From contig NC_067199.1 of the NCBI RefSeq assembly GCF_000699445.3, forward strand, positions 29,224,402 through 29,288,401: a stretch of DNA of 64,000 nt, given 5' to 3'. Positions 53,401 to 60,455 of this stretch are shown piece by piece. The number at the start of each line of letters is the position of its first letter. The stretch's first letter is position 1. The stretch comes from Schistosoma haematobium. Lineage: Eukaryota; Platyhelminthes; Trematoda; Strigeidida; Schistosomatidae. The notes under the pieces are model-generated. The model searched no databases. It worked only from the letters and a program-made list of their open reading frames with translations, and had not been told where the DNA came from. A program made the position numbers and the translations under genes.

Positions 53401-54205
53401 GTGAAGTTGTTTTATTAGAATGATTTTTGAATCACCATGTTAAAGAAAATAGTTGCTATCCTAAAAGCACGACAAAGCTGCCAGAGAATCTAAGACATTC
53501 CGTCAAATCAGCACCCAATAGAACCTTCTGGGATATCAACGTGGCATACTAAGATTGAACAGTAGCATAACTTACCTCTTTTCGGATTAGTTGAATTGTG
53601 ATGATGTTATAACAAACGCTAATATCTATAAATACTCATGATTTTTTGTACATTTTGATTCTTATCCAGTAAACACTTCTTCAGCCTTCTGTCTTCTAAT
53701 TTTGAGACTGGGGTTCTAAACATTCGAATGCCGTAGTTGTATACCGTATTCTGCGTTAATCAAGTAGTGAACATAACAAAGTATAAAATAATTTATGATT
53801 TTCGGTACATTATGCTGATATCATAAACTATGTTCGCATTTTTTTATATTCACTAGTGTGAAAGGATTCTAACTGTGGAAATCAGCACAAAATTGATTTT
53901 GATTTAAGAGTTTATGTATGTATATAATTATGATACTATAATTTTCAGATTTGCCAATATCATATGTATTACATAATTAACATTTTATAAGTCACAATAT
54001 TTACCATAATAAATTCATAGTAAGAATAATTAATATTTCGGTTACATTTTTTAAAAATACAGAATCATTTTACGAGTCAATATTTTTGGAATTCGGTTCA
54101 TTTCTAATAAAACTTGGTCATCATGAAGCTGCTATGTATTATTGTAATTTAGCTGGAAAAATGGCTGATTCATTAAAAGAAGAAATAGATTTTCTTTTGT
54201 CGTAG
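22140..54205 (+). CDS. WDR11: WDR11 orthologue, WD repeat-containing protein 11 (22 coding exons)
   Basis: Seen: 22 exons join in one frame: 22140-22198, 22244-22313, 22351-22546, 22578-22751, 22788-22877, 22909-23026, 25385-25574, 26197-26493, 27448-27551, 31878-32040, 33127-33563, 35356-35467, 36015-36076, 37419-37553, 40278-40626, 41423-41717, 44186-44477, 45851-46179, 48461-48771, 50518-50598, 52199-52343, 54063-54205. They total 4152 nt (1383 codons plus stop). Every junction is GT/AG and every phase matches. The ATG at 22140 is the first after an in-frame TAA at 22110. The protein follows animal WDR11 along its length, for example [13 protein letters not shown] near the N-terminus and [13 protein letters not shown] plus DACRYLESF in the C-terminal solenoid. 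Known of the family: two N-terminal WD40 propellers and an alpha-solenoid, acting in a trans-Golgi complex with FAM91A1 and C17orf75, with a reported role in cilia and Hedgehog signalling. The product is longer than human WDR11 because of low-complexity inserts in loops. Identity is very likely; individual splice sites are predictions. Confidence 0.95.
22244..22313 (+). CDS. WDR11: WDR11 exon 2
   Basis: Reads [19 protein letters not shown] and then CFSK, the first propeller strand of WDR11. It is followed by a 37-nt intron (GTAACA...TTCCAG). Joining to exon 3 restores the same spacing as human WDR11 up to the next conserved block. Confidence 0.9.
22351..22546 (+). CDS. WDR11: WDR11 exon 3
   Basis: Contains [16 protein letters not shown] and [14 protein letters not shown], a complete WD repeat ending in the WD dipeptide. 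The in-frame continuation hits a stop soon after the donor, so a 31-nt intron must be removed to reach DILWLPNQW. Confidence 0.93.
22578..22751 (+). CDS. WDR11: WDR11 exon 4
   Basis: Encodes [19 protein letters not shown], then [20 protein letters not shown], the WDR11-typical second repeat. It ends in phase 1, one base before GTAACT. The short intron contains a (CTTA)n stretch and ends CTTAAG. Confidence 0.92.
22788..22877 (+). CDS. WDR11: WDR11 exon 5
   Basis: Reads [19 protein letters not shown] and then [10 protein letters not shown], matching the human block around TSEGIVFISDFS. It ends in phase 1 at a GTTTGT donor. The next intron is 31 nt. Confidence 0.85.
22909..23026 (+). CDS. WDR11: WDR11 exon 6
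   Basis: Encodes a polar loop ([20 protein letters not shown] onward) with little conservation, at the place where human WDR11 also has a Ser/Lys-rich loop. It ends in phase 2 at GTATTT. It is the last exon before the introns become long. Confidence 0.8.
23780..24260 (+). repeat. LINE (family Y) 3' end, decayed
   Basis: Lies in WDR11 intron 6. Aligns by eye with 30930-31475: [37 protein letters not shown], then a T/C-rich 3' UTR ending GGTACGGCAACTGCAG. No intact frame. Confidence 0.4.
24895..24995 (-). repeat. tRNA-related SINE fragment
   Basis: On the - strand it has box A-like TCAGTGATTAATACATTC and box B-like GGTTTGAATCT at tRNA spacing. It lies in WDR11 intron 6. Not a tRNA gene: no cloverleaf. 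Confidence 0.35.
25385..25574 (+). CDS. WDR11: WDR11 exon 7
   Basis: Contains [18 protein letters not shown] and [16 protein letters not shown], matching the human segment with YPREILILDL. Acceptor TTATTCAG; donor GTGAGT, phase 0. Confidence 0.9.
26197..26493 (+). CDS. WDR11: WDR11 exon 8
   Basis: Encodes 99 residues including [20 protein letters not shown] (human FCLHENGCITLRVRR) and [15 protein letters not shown]. Acceptor TTTACAG, donor GTAACT, both phase 0. The middle is a Ser/His-rich loop. Confidence 0.93.
26805..26925 (+). repeat. tRNA-related SINE (family C)
   Basis: Contains AGCTTAGCAGTTAAAACATTTA (box A-like) and CTCCGCTCCATCTACTTCGATTTAGGCAGAC; the latter type of tail is shared with 35041-35190. 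It lies in WDR11 intron 8. Confidence 0.4.
27448..27551 (+). CDS. WDR11: WDR11 exon 9
   Basis: Begins FWQLRAV, continuing the blade that ends human WDR11 exon text IWELKS, and runs to [15 protein letters not shown]. It ends in phase 2 at GTAAGT. Confidence 0.88.
27985..28334. repeat. Inverted pair of Smalpha-type hammerhead SINEs
   Basis: A - strand copy (27985-28164) abuts a + strand copy (28165-28334). The arms 28077-28158 and 28242-28325 are imperfect inverted repeats. Between them lie pol III-like boxes of the + copy (GGTAGCTAAGTG at 28189, GGTTCGATTTCC at 28225). Hammerheads at about 28088-28132 (-, CCGACGA core) and 28269-28313 (+, CTGACGG core, GAGA) are both mutated. It lies in WDR11 intron 9. 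Confidence 0.7.
28605..29290 (-). pseudogene. LINE (family X) RT C-terminus and 3' UTR
   Basis: On the - strand: [20 protein letters not shown] then VFGHRDDN, a LINE C-terminal signature; a 3' UTR with an (ATT)n tract (28738-28767); and an end TTGTACCAATGTTTGTGTCC followed by AAATAAATAAATAAA. It is continuous in sense with 29527-30810 but interrupted. Confidence 0.65.
28738..28767. repeat. (TAA)n microsatellite
   Basis: About ten TAA units, within the 3' UTR of LINE family X on the - strand. Confidence 0.9.
29290..29526 (+). repeat. LINE (family X) 3'-UTR fragment, + strand
   Basis: An (ATT)n tract, then ACACTACCTTACACTAATCTG (the same element sequence as in the - copy at 28690-28735), then TTGGTGCCCTCTTGTACCAA and GTTCAAATAGTAAATAA. 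It is opposite in orientation to the LINE parts on both sides. Confidence 0.6.
29309..29383. repeat. (ATT)n microsatellite, about 75 bp
   Basis: About 25 uninterrupted ATT units. They produce spurious poly-Tyr and poly-Ile frames. Confidence 0.95.
29527..30815 (-). pseudogene. LINE (family X) 5' UTR, endonuclease and linker
   Basis: On the - strand from 30810: a 5' module (CTCTCGAAATGCTC..., GTTGTTTACGAAATTGAG), then endonuclease text [20 protein letters not shown] and [20 protein letters not shown], then the linker [20 protein letters not shown]. The GDLNA box is kept. Several stops. The RT domain that should follow is missing. Confidence 0.65.
30930..31475 (+). pseudogene. LINE (family Y) RT C-terminus and 3' UTR
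   Basis: Contains [20 protein letters not shown] and a 3' UTR ending ACTAATGTGGTGTGGCAAGT...TTACTGACTAGGTGACTG. It is 5'-truncated and lies in WDR11 intron 9 about 400 bp before exon 10. Confidence 0.6.
31878..32040 (+). CDS. WDR11: WDR11 exon 10
   Basis: The first base completes the phase-2 codon. Contains [20 protein letters not shown] and [12 protein letters not shown], matching human IRMCPPLTTKN...LLAVGTSNGSV. Donor GTGACT. Confidence 0.9.
32271..33020. mobile_element. RTE fragment with inverted 5' segment
   Basis: 32271-32906 is the - strand 3' part of an RTE element (frames [37 protein letters not shown]; 3' end begins TTACTTACGCCTGTTACCCC on +). 32911-33020 is the 5' structured module on the + strand (ATGGGGT-CGGCA-ACCCCAT hairpin). 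Junction near 32906-32911. It lies in WDR11 intron 10, ending ~106 bp before exon 11. Confidence 0.65.
33127..33563 (+). CDS. WDR11: WDR11 exon 11
   Basis: Starts [20 protein letters not shown] and KGIEWIAI (human KGIEWTSL). It then carries a long Ser/Asn-rich insert before [15 protein letters not shown] and IDILCVSHL. The insert helps explain the extra length over human. Phase 2 at GTAAAG. Confidence 0.93.
34090..34212 (-). repeat. Solo RTE 5' structured module
   Basis: On the - strand: ACTCCGCCTGTAGTCCCTCC, GGGGGCTACTGCCGGTCCCA, AGCCCGGATAAGGGAGGAGG, and an end CGCTAAAAAACGCTAAA. No other RTE sequence is attached. It lies in WDR11 intron 11. Confidence 0.6.
34490..34610 (+). repeat. tRNA-related SINE (family C), decayed
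   Basis: TTTAGTGATTAAAATACTTGAC (box A-like) and GGTTACGAACTCATGC (box B-like), followed by CCACTCAATTTGGTTCGGGC. It lies in WDR11 intron 11. Confidence 0.35.
35041..35195 (+). repeat. tRNA-related SINE (family C)
   Basis: GCTTAGTGGTTAAGGCGTTTA (good box A), GTTTGAACTCTTCGCCTACT (box B-like) and CGGTCTAAGCATAGAGGTAG. The best preserved of this family in the window. Confidence 0.45.
35356..35467 (+). CDS. WDR11: WDR11 exon 12
   Basis: Encodes [20 protein letters not shown] and PDITAVAL, matching human QYLAVVFRDKPLELWDVRT. Acceptor TTTCCAG, donor GTAATT. Confidence 0.92.
36015..36076 (+). CDS. WDR11: WDR11 exon 13
   Basis: Short exon: [20 protein letters not shown], at the position of human EWSPSHNLKSLRKK. 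The donor GTGGGT is weak, but phase 2 fits the following exon. Confidence 0.75.
37419..37553 (+). CDS. WDR11: WDR11 exon 14
   Basis: Contains [20 protein letters not shown], matching the human block AREHFVFTDIDGQVYHL. Acceptor AATTTAG, donor GTAAAA, phase 2. Confidence 0.88.
37862..38040 (-). repeat. Smalpha-type SINE with mutated hammerhead
   Basis: On the - strand: GATAGCC... start region, AACTAAGTGGATAAGG (box A-like), GGATCCAGGTATATCC, and the hammerhead (ATCCAA...TTGGAT-like stem I, AAATAGGACGGAACG). The core reads ATAACGG, so it should be inactive. It lies in WDR11 intron 14. Confidence 0.65.
38757..39712 (+). pseudogene. RTE element, 5'-truncated
   Basis: RT from [16 protein letters not shown] text through [18 protein letters not shown] (FADD box kept), [20 protein letters not shown], then the C-terminal [11 protein letters not shown], and an end AACAAATGTAAGTAATTAGG. 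Multiple stops. It lies in WDR11 intron 14, same strand as the gene. Confidence 0.75.
39713..40150 (+). repeat. Second RTE-like 3' UTR with (GTAA)n tail
   Basis: Non-coding, GC-richer than the intron. Contains GCACTTTTGGCGCGAAAATG and ends ATCATCTCCAACAAGGGGTA followed by GTAAGTAAGCAAGC. The shared tail suggests a related RTE subfamily, directly abutting the previous fragment. Confidence 0.45.
40278..40626 (+). CDS. WDR11: WDR11 exon 15
   Basis: Contains [20 protein letters not shown] (human CIAWKGDTLVLGDMDGN), then an insert of roughly 40 residues, then RLCFTPG and [11 protein letters not shown]. It completes a blade of the second propeller. Donor GTAAGT, phase 0. Confidence 0.93.
41423..41717 (+). 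CDS. WDR11: WDR11 exon 16
   Basis: Contains [20 protein letters not shown] and GGDGALRLV, matching human DVDWCTSDKVILASDDGCIRV. The ATG at its first codon is internal, because the exon has a good CTTACAG acceptor and continues the upstream frame. Phase 1 at GTAATT. Confidence 0.93.
42791..42850 (-). repeat. Hammerhead SINE (family B) 3' tail
   Basis: Carries only the 3' end: ATATCAGAGGGGGTTTTTGT on + (CCCCCTCTGATAT on -). It lies in WDR11 intron 16. Confidence 0.4.
43893..44105 (+). repeat. Smalpha-type SINE, sense, 3'-truncated
   Basis: Starts CAACCAATACAAATAAAAGA, AAATTCACCCCGTTGCACAA, then ACGGTACTGGATTCGATTC (box B-like), and the hammerhead at 44041-44085, stopping soon after GTTAGTCACC. 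It shares its 5' part with the - copy at 47701-48055. It lies in WDR11 intron 16, 80 nt from the exon 17 acceptor. Confidence 0.7.
44041..44085 (+). ncRNA. Hammerhead ribozyme with intact core, sense to WDR11
   Basis: CAG/CTG closes stem I; core CTGATGA; stem II ATCU/AGGAU-type with a wobble pair; GAAA box; stem III with one G-U pair; triplet GTT before CTG. All invariant positions are present, but the stems are weaker than in the canonical copy. Confidence 0.6.
44186..44477 (+). CDS. WDR11: WDR11 exon 17
   Basis: Encodes [20 protein letters not shown] then QHQPWCKK, matching human EPVWCPYLLVPRASLALKAFLLHQPW, the switch from propeller to alpha-solenoid. A Ser-rich stretch follows. The exon starts about 80 nt after a hammerhead-bearing SINE. 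Confidence 0.92.
45851..46179 (+). CDS. WDR11: WDR11 exon 18
   Basis: Solenoid exon: [20 protein letters not shown] (human LLQRCLLVSRLYGDESELHF), then helical sequence ending CVNTLIMVG. Donor GTAAGT, phase 1. Confidence 0.93.
46820..47265 (+). repeat. Internally deleted LINE family X derivative
   Basis: 46859-47000 matches the LINE 5' module seen on the - strand at about 30655-30795 (CTCTCGAAATGCTC, GTTGTTTACGAAATTGAG). It is followed by about 180 bp (TACGATGCTCCACTGCCTTG...) and then the LINE 3' tail TTGGTGCCTCCTTGTACCAA. No coding domain is left. It lies in WDR11 intron 18. Confidence 0.6.
47388..47452. repeat. (AT)n microsatellite
   Basis: About 32 AT units, 65 bp, in WDR11 intron 18. 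Confidence 0.95.
47701..48055 (-). repeat. Smalpha-type SINE, slightly more than one tandem unit
   Basis: On the - strand: 5' part (CTGATTAATTGCAGTC, CAACCAATACAAATAAATAG, CACCCCGTTGCAC), box A/B region, the hammerhead at about 47836-47880 (stem I ATCCAG/CTGGAT, GAAAC, but core TCGATGA), a 3' part to TTAATTGCAATC, then again ACCAATACAAATAAAT. The unit therefore restarts, with a period of about 308-317 bp. It lies in WDR11 intron 18. Confidence 0.65.
48461..48771 (+). CDS. WDR11: WDR11 exon 19
   Basis: The best conserved part: [39 protein letters not shown] and [20 protein letters not shown], nearly colinear with human DRAVQLLLETSAD...WNRAAWLAK. Donor GTAGTT, phase 0. Confidence 0.96.
49119..49402. 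mobile_element. MITE with terminal inverted repeats (copy 1)
   Basis: Ends GACGAGACTAGAATTTATGG and the inverse of GGTAAGACCACAATTTATGG. The body matches 58997-59269 (CCAATATATAACCCTCATTT; AAAGGTCCTCCATAAATTG). Flanks TATTATTA and TACAACTA agree at 5 of 8. It lies in WDR11 intron 19. Confidence 0.6.
49430..49458. repeat. (AAAC)n microsatellite
   Basis: About seven AAAC units just after the MITE, in WDR11 intron 19. Confidence 0.85.
49930..50400 (+). pseudogene. LINE C-terminus and 3' UTR, decayed
   Basis: Reads RWIEHVL...[17 protein letters not shown], the same C-terminal signature as the other LINE 3' ends. The 3' UTR has the hairpin GGGTGCC/GGCACCC (50339-50366) and then TTGTACCAGAAGATATG and GAATAAAATAG. 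It lies in WDR11 intron 19. Confidence 0.5.
50518..50598 (+). CDS. WDR11: WDR11 exon 20
   Basis: Encodes 27 residues, [20 protein letters not shown] then QVNRK (human LNPEECADVLRRWVDHLCSPQVNQK). Acceptor after a T12 tract; donor GTATGT. Confidence 0.93.
52199..52343 (+). CDS. WDR11: WDR11 exon 21
   Basis: Encodes [20 protein letters not shown], matching human LHSMRYFDRAALFVEACLKY. Acceptor CTTAAAG, donor GTAAGT, phase 1. Confidence 0.92.
52824..53230 (-). repeat. Possible solo LTR, - strand
   Basis: A block of distinct composition bounded by TGTGGTGG and GGATACA on + (TG...CA type). Read on -, GGTATATATACG is followed by AATAAACGTAATCAAC, a promoter-then-polyA order typical of an LTR. A purine-rich (GAGC/AGAGC)n patch lies at 53010-53060. 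No paired copy in this window. It lies in WDR11 intron 21. Confidence 0.35.
54063..54205 (+). CDS. WDR11: WDR11 exon 22 (terminal)
   Basis: Encodes [20 protein letters not shown] and ends IDFLLS followed by TAG. It aligns with human YARSLKNLGFRQGAVLFASK near the C-terminus, but lacks the acidic human tail. Confidence 0.92.
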
Positions 54206-54395
54206 AATAAACTTTAAACTGACAATAACATTCATCATCATTTTTGAACTTCATGATGGTGATGATAAGAAACCAAACAATTTTTGCCATTTCCTTAATC
54301 TCATATTTTCTTTTCTGTTCATTCCTCATTTATTTTAACCAAAAATACGAGTGGATATTGTTGACTGTGATAGATAGAACAATATATATAATAAA
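54206..54395 (+). promoter_or_regulatory. Candidate polyadenylation signals of WDR11
   Basis: AATAAA occurs directly after the stop (54206-54211) and again at 54390-54395 in an AT-rich stretch. The second fits a 3' UTR of about 200 nt better. Both are sequence matches only. Confidence 0.4.
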
Positions 54396-54719
54396 TTATT
54401 TGACTTGACTAATATTATATTCCGTTTTGCACCTTTTTTTGTATTTTTTTTTACTTGCCAGTATATATGTATGTGTGTGCGGATAAAACTATTTTTCACT
54501 TTTTTTGTATTTCTATTTTGTTTTTTTTCAAAAAGTGTATTCTCAACTTTCCTGCCAACATTTCAATTTTGTTGTTTTGAATTTTGTTTGTATCGTCGTT
54601 TTTCTTCTGTTTTCTATTTGTTTATATATTTTAAAAGAGAAAGAGGAAATAATCATTTCTACGTGTGATTTTCGTTAGTATTCTTTATTCAACTTTTTGT
54701 ATTCAATTTATCGATATAA

Positions 54720-54925
54720 CTGTTATCGTATGAAGTGTGACGTCGAACACCACAAGTTGTTTGAAGTTAAACACGTAGACCGTTGGTTGTTGTCTCAGTA
54801 GTTTAAAGATTAAGCACTCCCTGCCAGTTTTGATGATTGTAGTTTCGATCCTCTAAGGAGTTTTTAGATGCGCACTATTTTTGAGGAGTCTCATATTGGA
54901 CAAATCAGCTGTCCACTACTTCCTA
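54720..54925 (+). repeat. Decayed hammerhead SINE (family B)
   Basis: TTTGAAGTTAAACACGTAGA, TCAGTAGTTTAAAGATTAAGC (box A-like), GTTTCGATCCTC (box B), and hammerhead remnant TTGAGGAGTCTCATATTGGA. The GAAA box is lost. Confidence 0.5.
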
Positions 54926-57900
54926 GTTCTGTGTTCTTGTCTTACTTAAGCCGGTTCTTATTTCCAATAAACTTTTGGATTAGTTTTTTTCCTCATTCCC
55001 ATCGTTAGGTATGATTTGTATTGCTATTCAAGTTCGATGCTAGATGACAGCATGAACCATACATTTTTCAATCGTCTAATAAATTTCTCATATTCTATGA
55101 CCATGATATTAACAGTTAGGGACTGAGATTAATCAAAACGGTTTTGAGGAACTTAATTTATCGCCCAATCAGCAACAAAAGTGGTTGAAATTATACTCAA
55201 TGAAATCTCGTTCTGTCCATAGTTGAGTTGAGTGTTTTATTATTTCGTTCTTTTTTAATAATATAAGGATACAAATTCTACTGATATCAACTAACATTAC
55301 TAAATTTGTCAAAGTGAATTGTTATCATGTTTAGTCATGTCGTGTAGATCTAGTTTGGGCTTTGAACTGAAGACAGAGGTTTTATTTTTTAGTTGATCTT
55401 TGAATTGCTAGAGTTAGATGTATAAACCACTTGGTGATGACATTTTTTGTATTTTCACAGCATCGGTTTCGTTGATCTAAATGTTGACATTAAGTGTTTG
55501 ATATGAAGTAAGCAAATATTTTAATTATTTGTGGATTTATTTATTATTAGAATCTGAGCTTTCGTTACCTCAAATAGTTTCAATACTTGTTGCTTGTAAG
55601 ATATTTTTCCACTGAAATACGAATTTGCGAAACTGATTGGTTTTTATCATCACCTTACATAGAATAATATCTCTAGTACGTCTTTAATTACAAAATCTCA
55701 GAAACGTAGATTTTATTAAAGGATCTAATTTCCGCAATTGATACTTTATCTATTATCCTTGTCTTTATTTGGTGTGGTCGTTACGAATGCTCACCGAAGA
55801 TCAAACTAGCGATTATGCTCAGAACTTTTGGGTACATTCAGACCACTAAGTTGGCATTCAGCAGTTTACATTTACTAGCTTCAATTGATCCTATATATTA
55901 CTCAGCCAATGTCATCGGTAGGTAACTGCATATTAGTGCAACCTGGTTTACAATAGTTGTTTAAATAGGTTCACTGCATGATGTGAAATACGAAATTCTA
56001 CAATCTCCACAAATCCCTTATACAAGTTCGAGTTTATGAAACTGCATCATCATTGATGCCTACACTCTGGTTCATATTTTTAGTTCTTTGCGTTATGCTA
56101 CTTTTCATTAAATAGTAGTTTGAAATGTAATCAATCATTTACTTAGTCTTTTCCGCAACTAGTGTTATCTCAGGATTACAACGAATCAATTTTTCATATG
56201 TTAGTGTTTTTATTGAAAGATCTATCTGTTTCCTGAGGGTAGTGCCTAGTTTATTTTCGTTAATTATATTCTTGTTTGAAATGGAGCTGTGACTGGTGAT
56301 TTGTTTTAAATGCTGTGAAGTTTTTCAACCTGAAATATTCACTGACTCTGTTTCGCATCTAAGCATCTTTCAAAACTAAGAAGAAGTAAGTTACAACGAA
56401 TGTTATCCAATGTTATTTTCTAGAATATAAGATAATGGAATCATGCTTTGTTAGCTAACCTCCCAGATAATGTTTAGAATAAGATATTAAATTGAACAGC
56501 GTTAAAAGAAATTTAACAACAGTTTATACATTCGCTTACTATCCTATCCAAATAAGTTTTTCGGTTAGTTAAGATAACTATAATCTGTACATACATTCGA
56601 GTCATAGTTGACTTAGATCCGGTGGAATAGATTTTTATCCCATTTAATTCATTACAATAGAGACAGTGTAAATTGTAATGACATATAAAGTATATTACAA
56701 AAACTTGTACATTTATTGAATTGTATTATTATCATAACTGTTTATTTGCTTACGTTTTATTGTTTAGAAGTGAATACTATTTATATCCCTGATTTCATCA
56801 ACACACTGGTGTCAAGTCTATGAAATATTTGAGAAATTAAATGATGCATAACTTATAAGTGATGTGTCAAAACATTGTTTGTTCTTTGATTTGACTGTAC
56901 ATTATACAGATCATTTAGACTTCTATGGTTAAGTATAAATATTTAGGTAAATTATAAATAGTTCGGTTTTATGATTTTGAAAAAGCAAATCTAATTAAAG
57001 AACTGATAAGAATTCGAATAGATAAATAGTGTTGACAGTTAAAGAAAAAGGAAAATATTGATGGGTGGCCAACTGTTGGCTATCAATCTCCTATACAATG
57101 TGAAGCGATGCATAAACATTTTAACAGTTTAAATTTACATTTGTCATAAATTGTCATGTTTCATTTTATGTCAATATACTGATATTTAGTATAAGAAAGT
57201 TAACTTATTGACTATAAAAATGTACACTTATTTTGGTTTTTATGTTTATGAGATATTAATTCATAATGAATTGAAAAAGAAATACAACTTTTGTGTTATG
57301 TTTTATTACTGATTAGAGTGAAGTCTTGTTAACATTCAGAAAATCCACTCCATTATTCTGTAGCCTTCGTTTTGAAATTGATTTGAACCGTTGTGCACAT
57401 TTATCGACTTTTATTACTTCCCTAAATATTTGTATTCTGGATACATTTTTCCAAGTTCAAAGCATCATGCATAGGCGATGTACATCTGTGCGAATGAATC
57501 TATTAAGTGTCATTGAAAAGTCTAATCTATTGGTCACCATCTAGTACTTGAATTTCGGAAGCATTTTTGTTAATTACTCAACTATTGTTTAATTAATATA
57601 TAGTTATGATAAAACATTTTACCGACTCGTAAATGTGAAGTCGATGATCTTTTATGGTTACTTTAAATTGATCAATAAATTACTTGATTTTATTATTTCA
57701 TAATTATGAGCCTCTTCTCTAATCTTCTAAACGTTATCTAAGTTTTAAATAAGCATTAAAAACTTGATCTATTCAAGTGAGATATAATGGTCAACATTGA
57801 AAGCTGTAGCCCACCAATAAATGATAGAACTGTGTTTAAATCTAGAAAGTATCCATCACTCAACAATTTAGATCTAAGTTCTTATCAATATTAATAGGTT

Positions 57901-58085
57901 AATTAAAAGGATTTTAGACTAGTGTTCTAACATTTAATGAAGTAGTCTTGAAACATTTCAAGTTCCATGAAGTTCATTGATTTTAATCAAATCAAAATGG
58001 TTAGTTTAAAATACAATAGGCTTACTATTAAGTTTGTTGCTTCATAAATAGTTTTTTTAAAACTATCTATATTAATCTAGATGTA
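54926..58085. other. AT-rich intergenic region, nothing recognised
   Basis: More than 3 kb downstream of WDR11 with only short chance frames (for example 57326-57544). No splice-site-bounded conserved text, RNA gene or repeat pair noticed. Confidence 0.4.
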
Positions 58086-58091
58086 AAAATT

Positions 58092-58830
58092 TCTGAAAAC
58101 TAAAACAGTGATCCAGCATACACAAGGGGAAAACCAAGGTCCTCAAATACAACAGGGAGAACAGCAATCCAATCATTCTTGATGGCGAAACTCTAGAAGA
58201 TGTAGAATCCTTCACATACCTGGGAAGCATCATCGATGAACAAGGAGGTTCAGATGCAGACGTAAAGTCGAGGATTGGAAAAGCAAGGGCCGCATTCCTA
58301 CAATTGAAGAACATATGGAACTCAAAACAACTTTCAACCAATATCAAAGTGCGGATCTTCAATACGAACGTCAAGACAGTCAGTTCTACTGTACGGAGCT
58401 GAAACTCGGAGAACTACAACAACCAGCATCAAGAAGGTACAAGTATTTCTAAATAGCTGTCTACGCAAGATACTCAACATCCATTGGCCGGATACCATCA
58501 GCAACAGTCTTCTCTGAGAGAGAACAAACCAGCTTCGAGCTTAAGAGGAAATTAGGAAAAGATGATGGAAATGAATAGGACATACATTACACAAACCATC
58601 AAACTACACCACGAGGCAAGCTTTAACTCAGAATCTTGAAGGGAAGCGACAAAGAGGAAGTTCAAAGAACACATTACGTCGAGAAATAGAATCAGATATG
58701 AAAAGGATGAATAACAGCTGGAAGGATCTGGACAGGATTGCCCAGGACAGGGTTGGATGGCGAATGCTGGTGAGCGGCCTATGCTCCTTCGCGAGGAGTA
58801 ACAGGCGTAAGTAAGTAAGTAAGTAAAACA
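58092..58830 (+). pseudogene. RTE element, 5'-truncated 3' end
   Basis: Text [44 protein letters not shown], then the C-terminal domain and an end GTAACAGGCGTAAGTAAGTA followed by AGTAAGTAAAAC. Stops and small indels throughout. Confidence 0.75.
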
Positions 58831-58996
58831 GTGATTCAGAATAATCTAACTTAAAGAACCATTTTGTTTCATTTTAATATATTTTCTCTGACACCTATCT
58901 TTAGACTAACGTTGGTCTTATACTTAGTACAATATATATCCAGAATATTGTGCAATATTTATTTTATATGCACTACGTTCCATTTAAAAATGTTTC

Positions 58997-59269
58997 GGCG
59001 AGACTATAATTTATGGACGAGCCAATCAGATTTAGGATAACAGGTCTCGGATTTCGGTGCGAAATTCACTCATCCAGTTGGCTCAATAGCGTTTTGGCCT
59101 TTGTGATGAAAACCCTAAATCTAAATCCTAACCTTAACCATCAACTGTGAATCATAATTCTAATTCACCACACTAATTTATAACCCTCATTTAACACTAG
59201 TAAGTAGGCGGACGTTCTCAAGGTTACTTTAGCGTCGCTCAAAGGTCGTCCATAAATCGTAGTCTCACC
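58997..59269. mobile_element. MITE with terminal inverted repeats and 8-bp TSD (copy 2)
   Basis: Starts GGCGAGACTATAATTTATGG and ends with the inverse of GGTGAGACTACGATTTATGG. Flanked by AATGTTTC (58989-58996) and AATGTTCC (59270-59277), 7 of 8 identical. 273 bp, non-coding. An 8-bp duplication fits hAT or Merlin superfamilies; the family is not decided. Confidence 0.7.
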
Positions 59270-60145
59270 AATGTTCCTTTTTCCTTTTAGCTTGTAGTCA
59301 TTTTTTAAAAAAGAATTTGACATTATTATTAATTTGTGTTCCTATCACTATTCAAACCGTTTGTTAGAAGGAATTTTAAACCGTTACTTAAATTGACCAA
59401 CTGCATATGATCAGAACATTGTGGCTTTGTGTTGGCGTTTAAGTTATACAAATATAGCTAGTTTACAGTCAAACTGACCACAAACAGGCGGTTACACGGG
59501 ATTTAAACCTGGTTTTATATATCAAGTAATATACTTTGACTATGGAGTAAATCCTCATCTTCGTGTTAGAAACAATCGCATAGTATAATTGGTTTCAAAA
59601 TATTGAGGGGTCACATATGCACTATGGAAGACGTAATAATGTTTAATACTAACATTGCAAATGCATTTAATTTTTGTTAGTCTAAATTATTGTAAGTCAT
59701 CAACTGTATCCAGACAAAAAATAAATGAACGTATAATAACCGTCCAGTTACATGAAATTTAGTTTCCAAAAGAAGTTTCACCTGTAGTTTACCTTATTAC
59801 TAGCTTTCAATTTTCAAGGGACCTAAAAGCCGGAGTTTCATCCTATATATTTCATTAATAACTAGAGGATAGTGAGTTATGAATGTCCATTACTAACTTT
59901 GGTTTAATAAGTATATTTACATGTTATATCCATGTAGCAGAAGCCAGTTTTAACAAGCAAGCAAAAAATCTTAATCCTCAAATATGTAAGCAAATATTTA
60001 TAAACCGATGAAGAGTCTATTGTAATCCTCATATTATCTTATCCCAGACATTAAAAATGTATGTCTTTCTAATACTTGCAGATATATTATCTTATTAATA
60101 ATACCAAACGTATCTGTTTATTGGTTGGTTGAACTCGATTAATTA

Positions 60146-60455
60146 TCACTGTACTTACTTACACCTGTTACCCCCAATAGAACATAGGCCACCGACCAGC
60201 ATTCTCCTACCCACTCTGTCCTGGCCCTTTCTAGTTCTATCCAATTGTTATTCATTCTTCTCATGTCTGTCTCCATTTCTCGGCGTAACGTGTTCTTTGG
60301 TCTTCCTCTTTTCCTTTGGCCTTGAGGATTCTAAGTGAGGGCTTGCCTTGTGATGCAGTTGAGTGCTTTCCTCAATGTGTGTCATATCCATTTCCAGAGC
60401 TTCTTCCTGATTTCTTCCTCCGATGGAATCTGGCTTGTTCTTCCAGTGTAACACT
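60146..60455 (-). pseudogene. RTE 3' end, 5'-truncated
   Basis: On the + strand it begins TACTTACTTACACCTGTTACC, the inverse of the RTE 3' tail. The - strand reads C-terminal RTE text ([20 protein letters not shown] frame, broken). Confidence 0.6.

Noticed and set aside
57326..57544. 72-codon + frame downstream of WDR11
   Set aside because: No recognisable motif, no splice context, composition like the surrounding AT-rich DNA.
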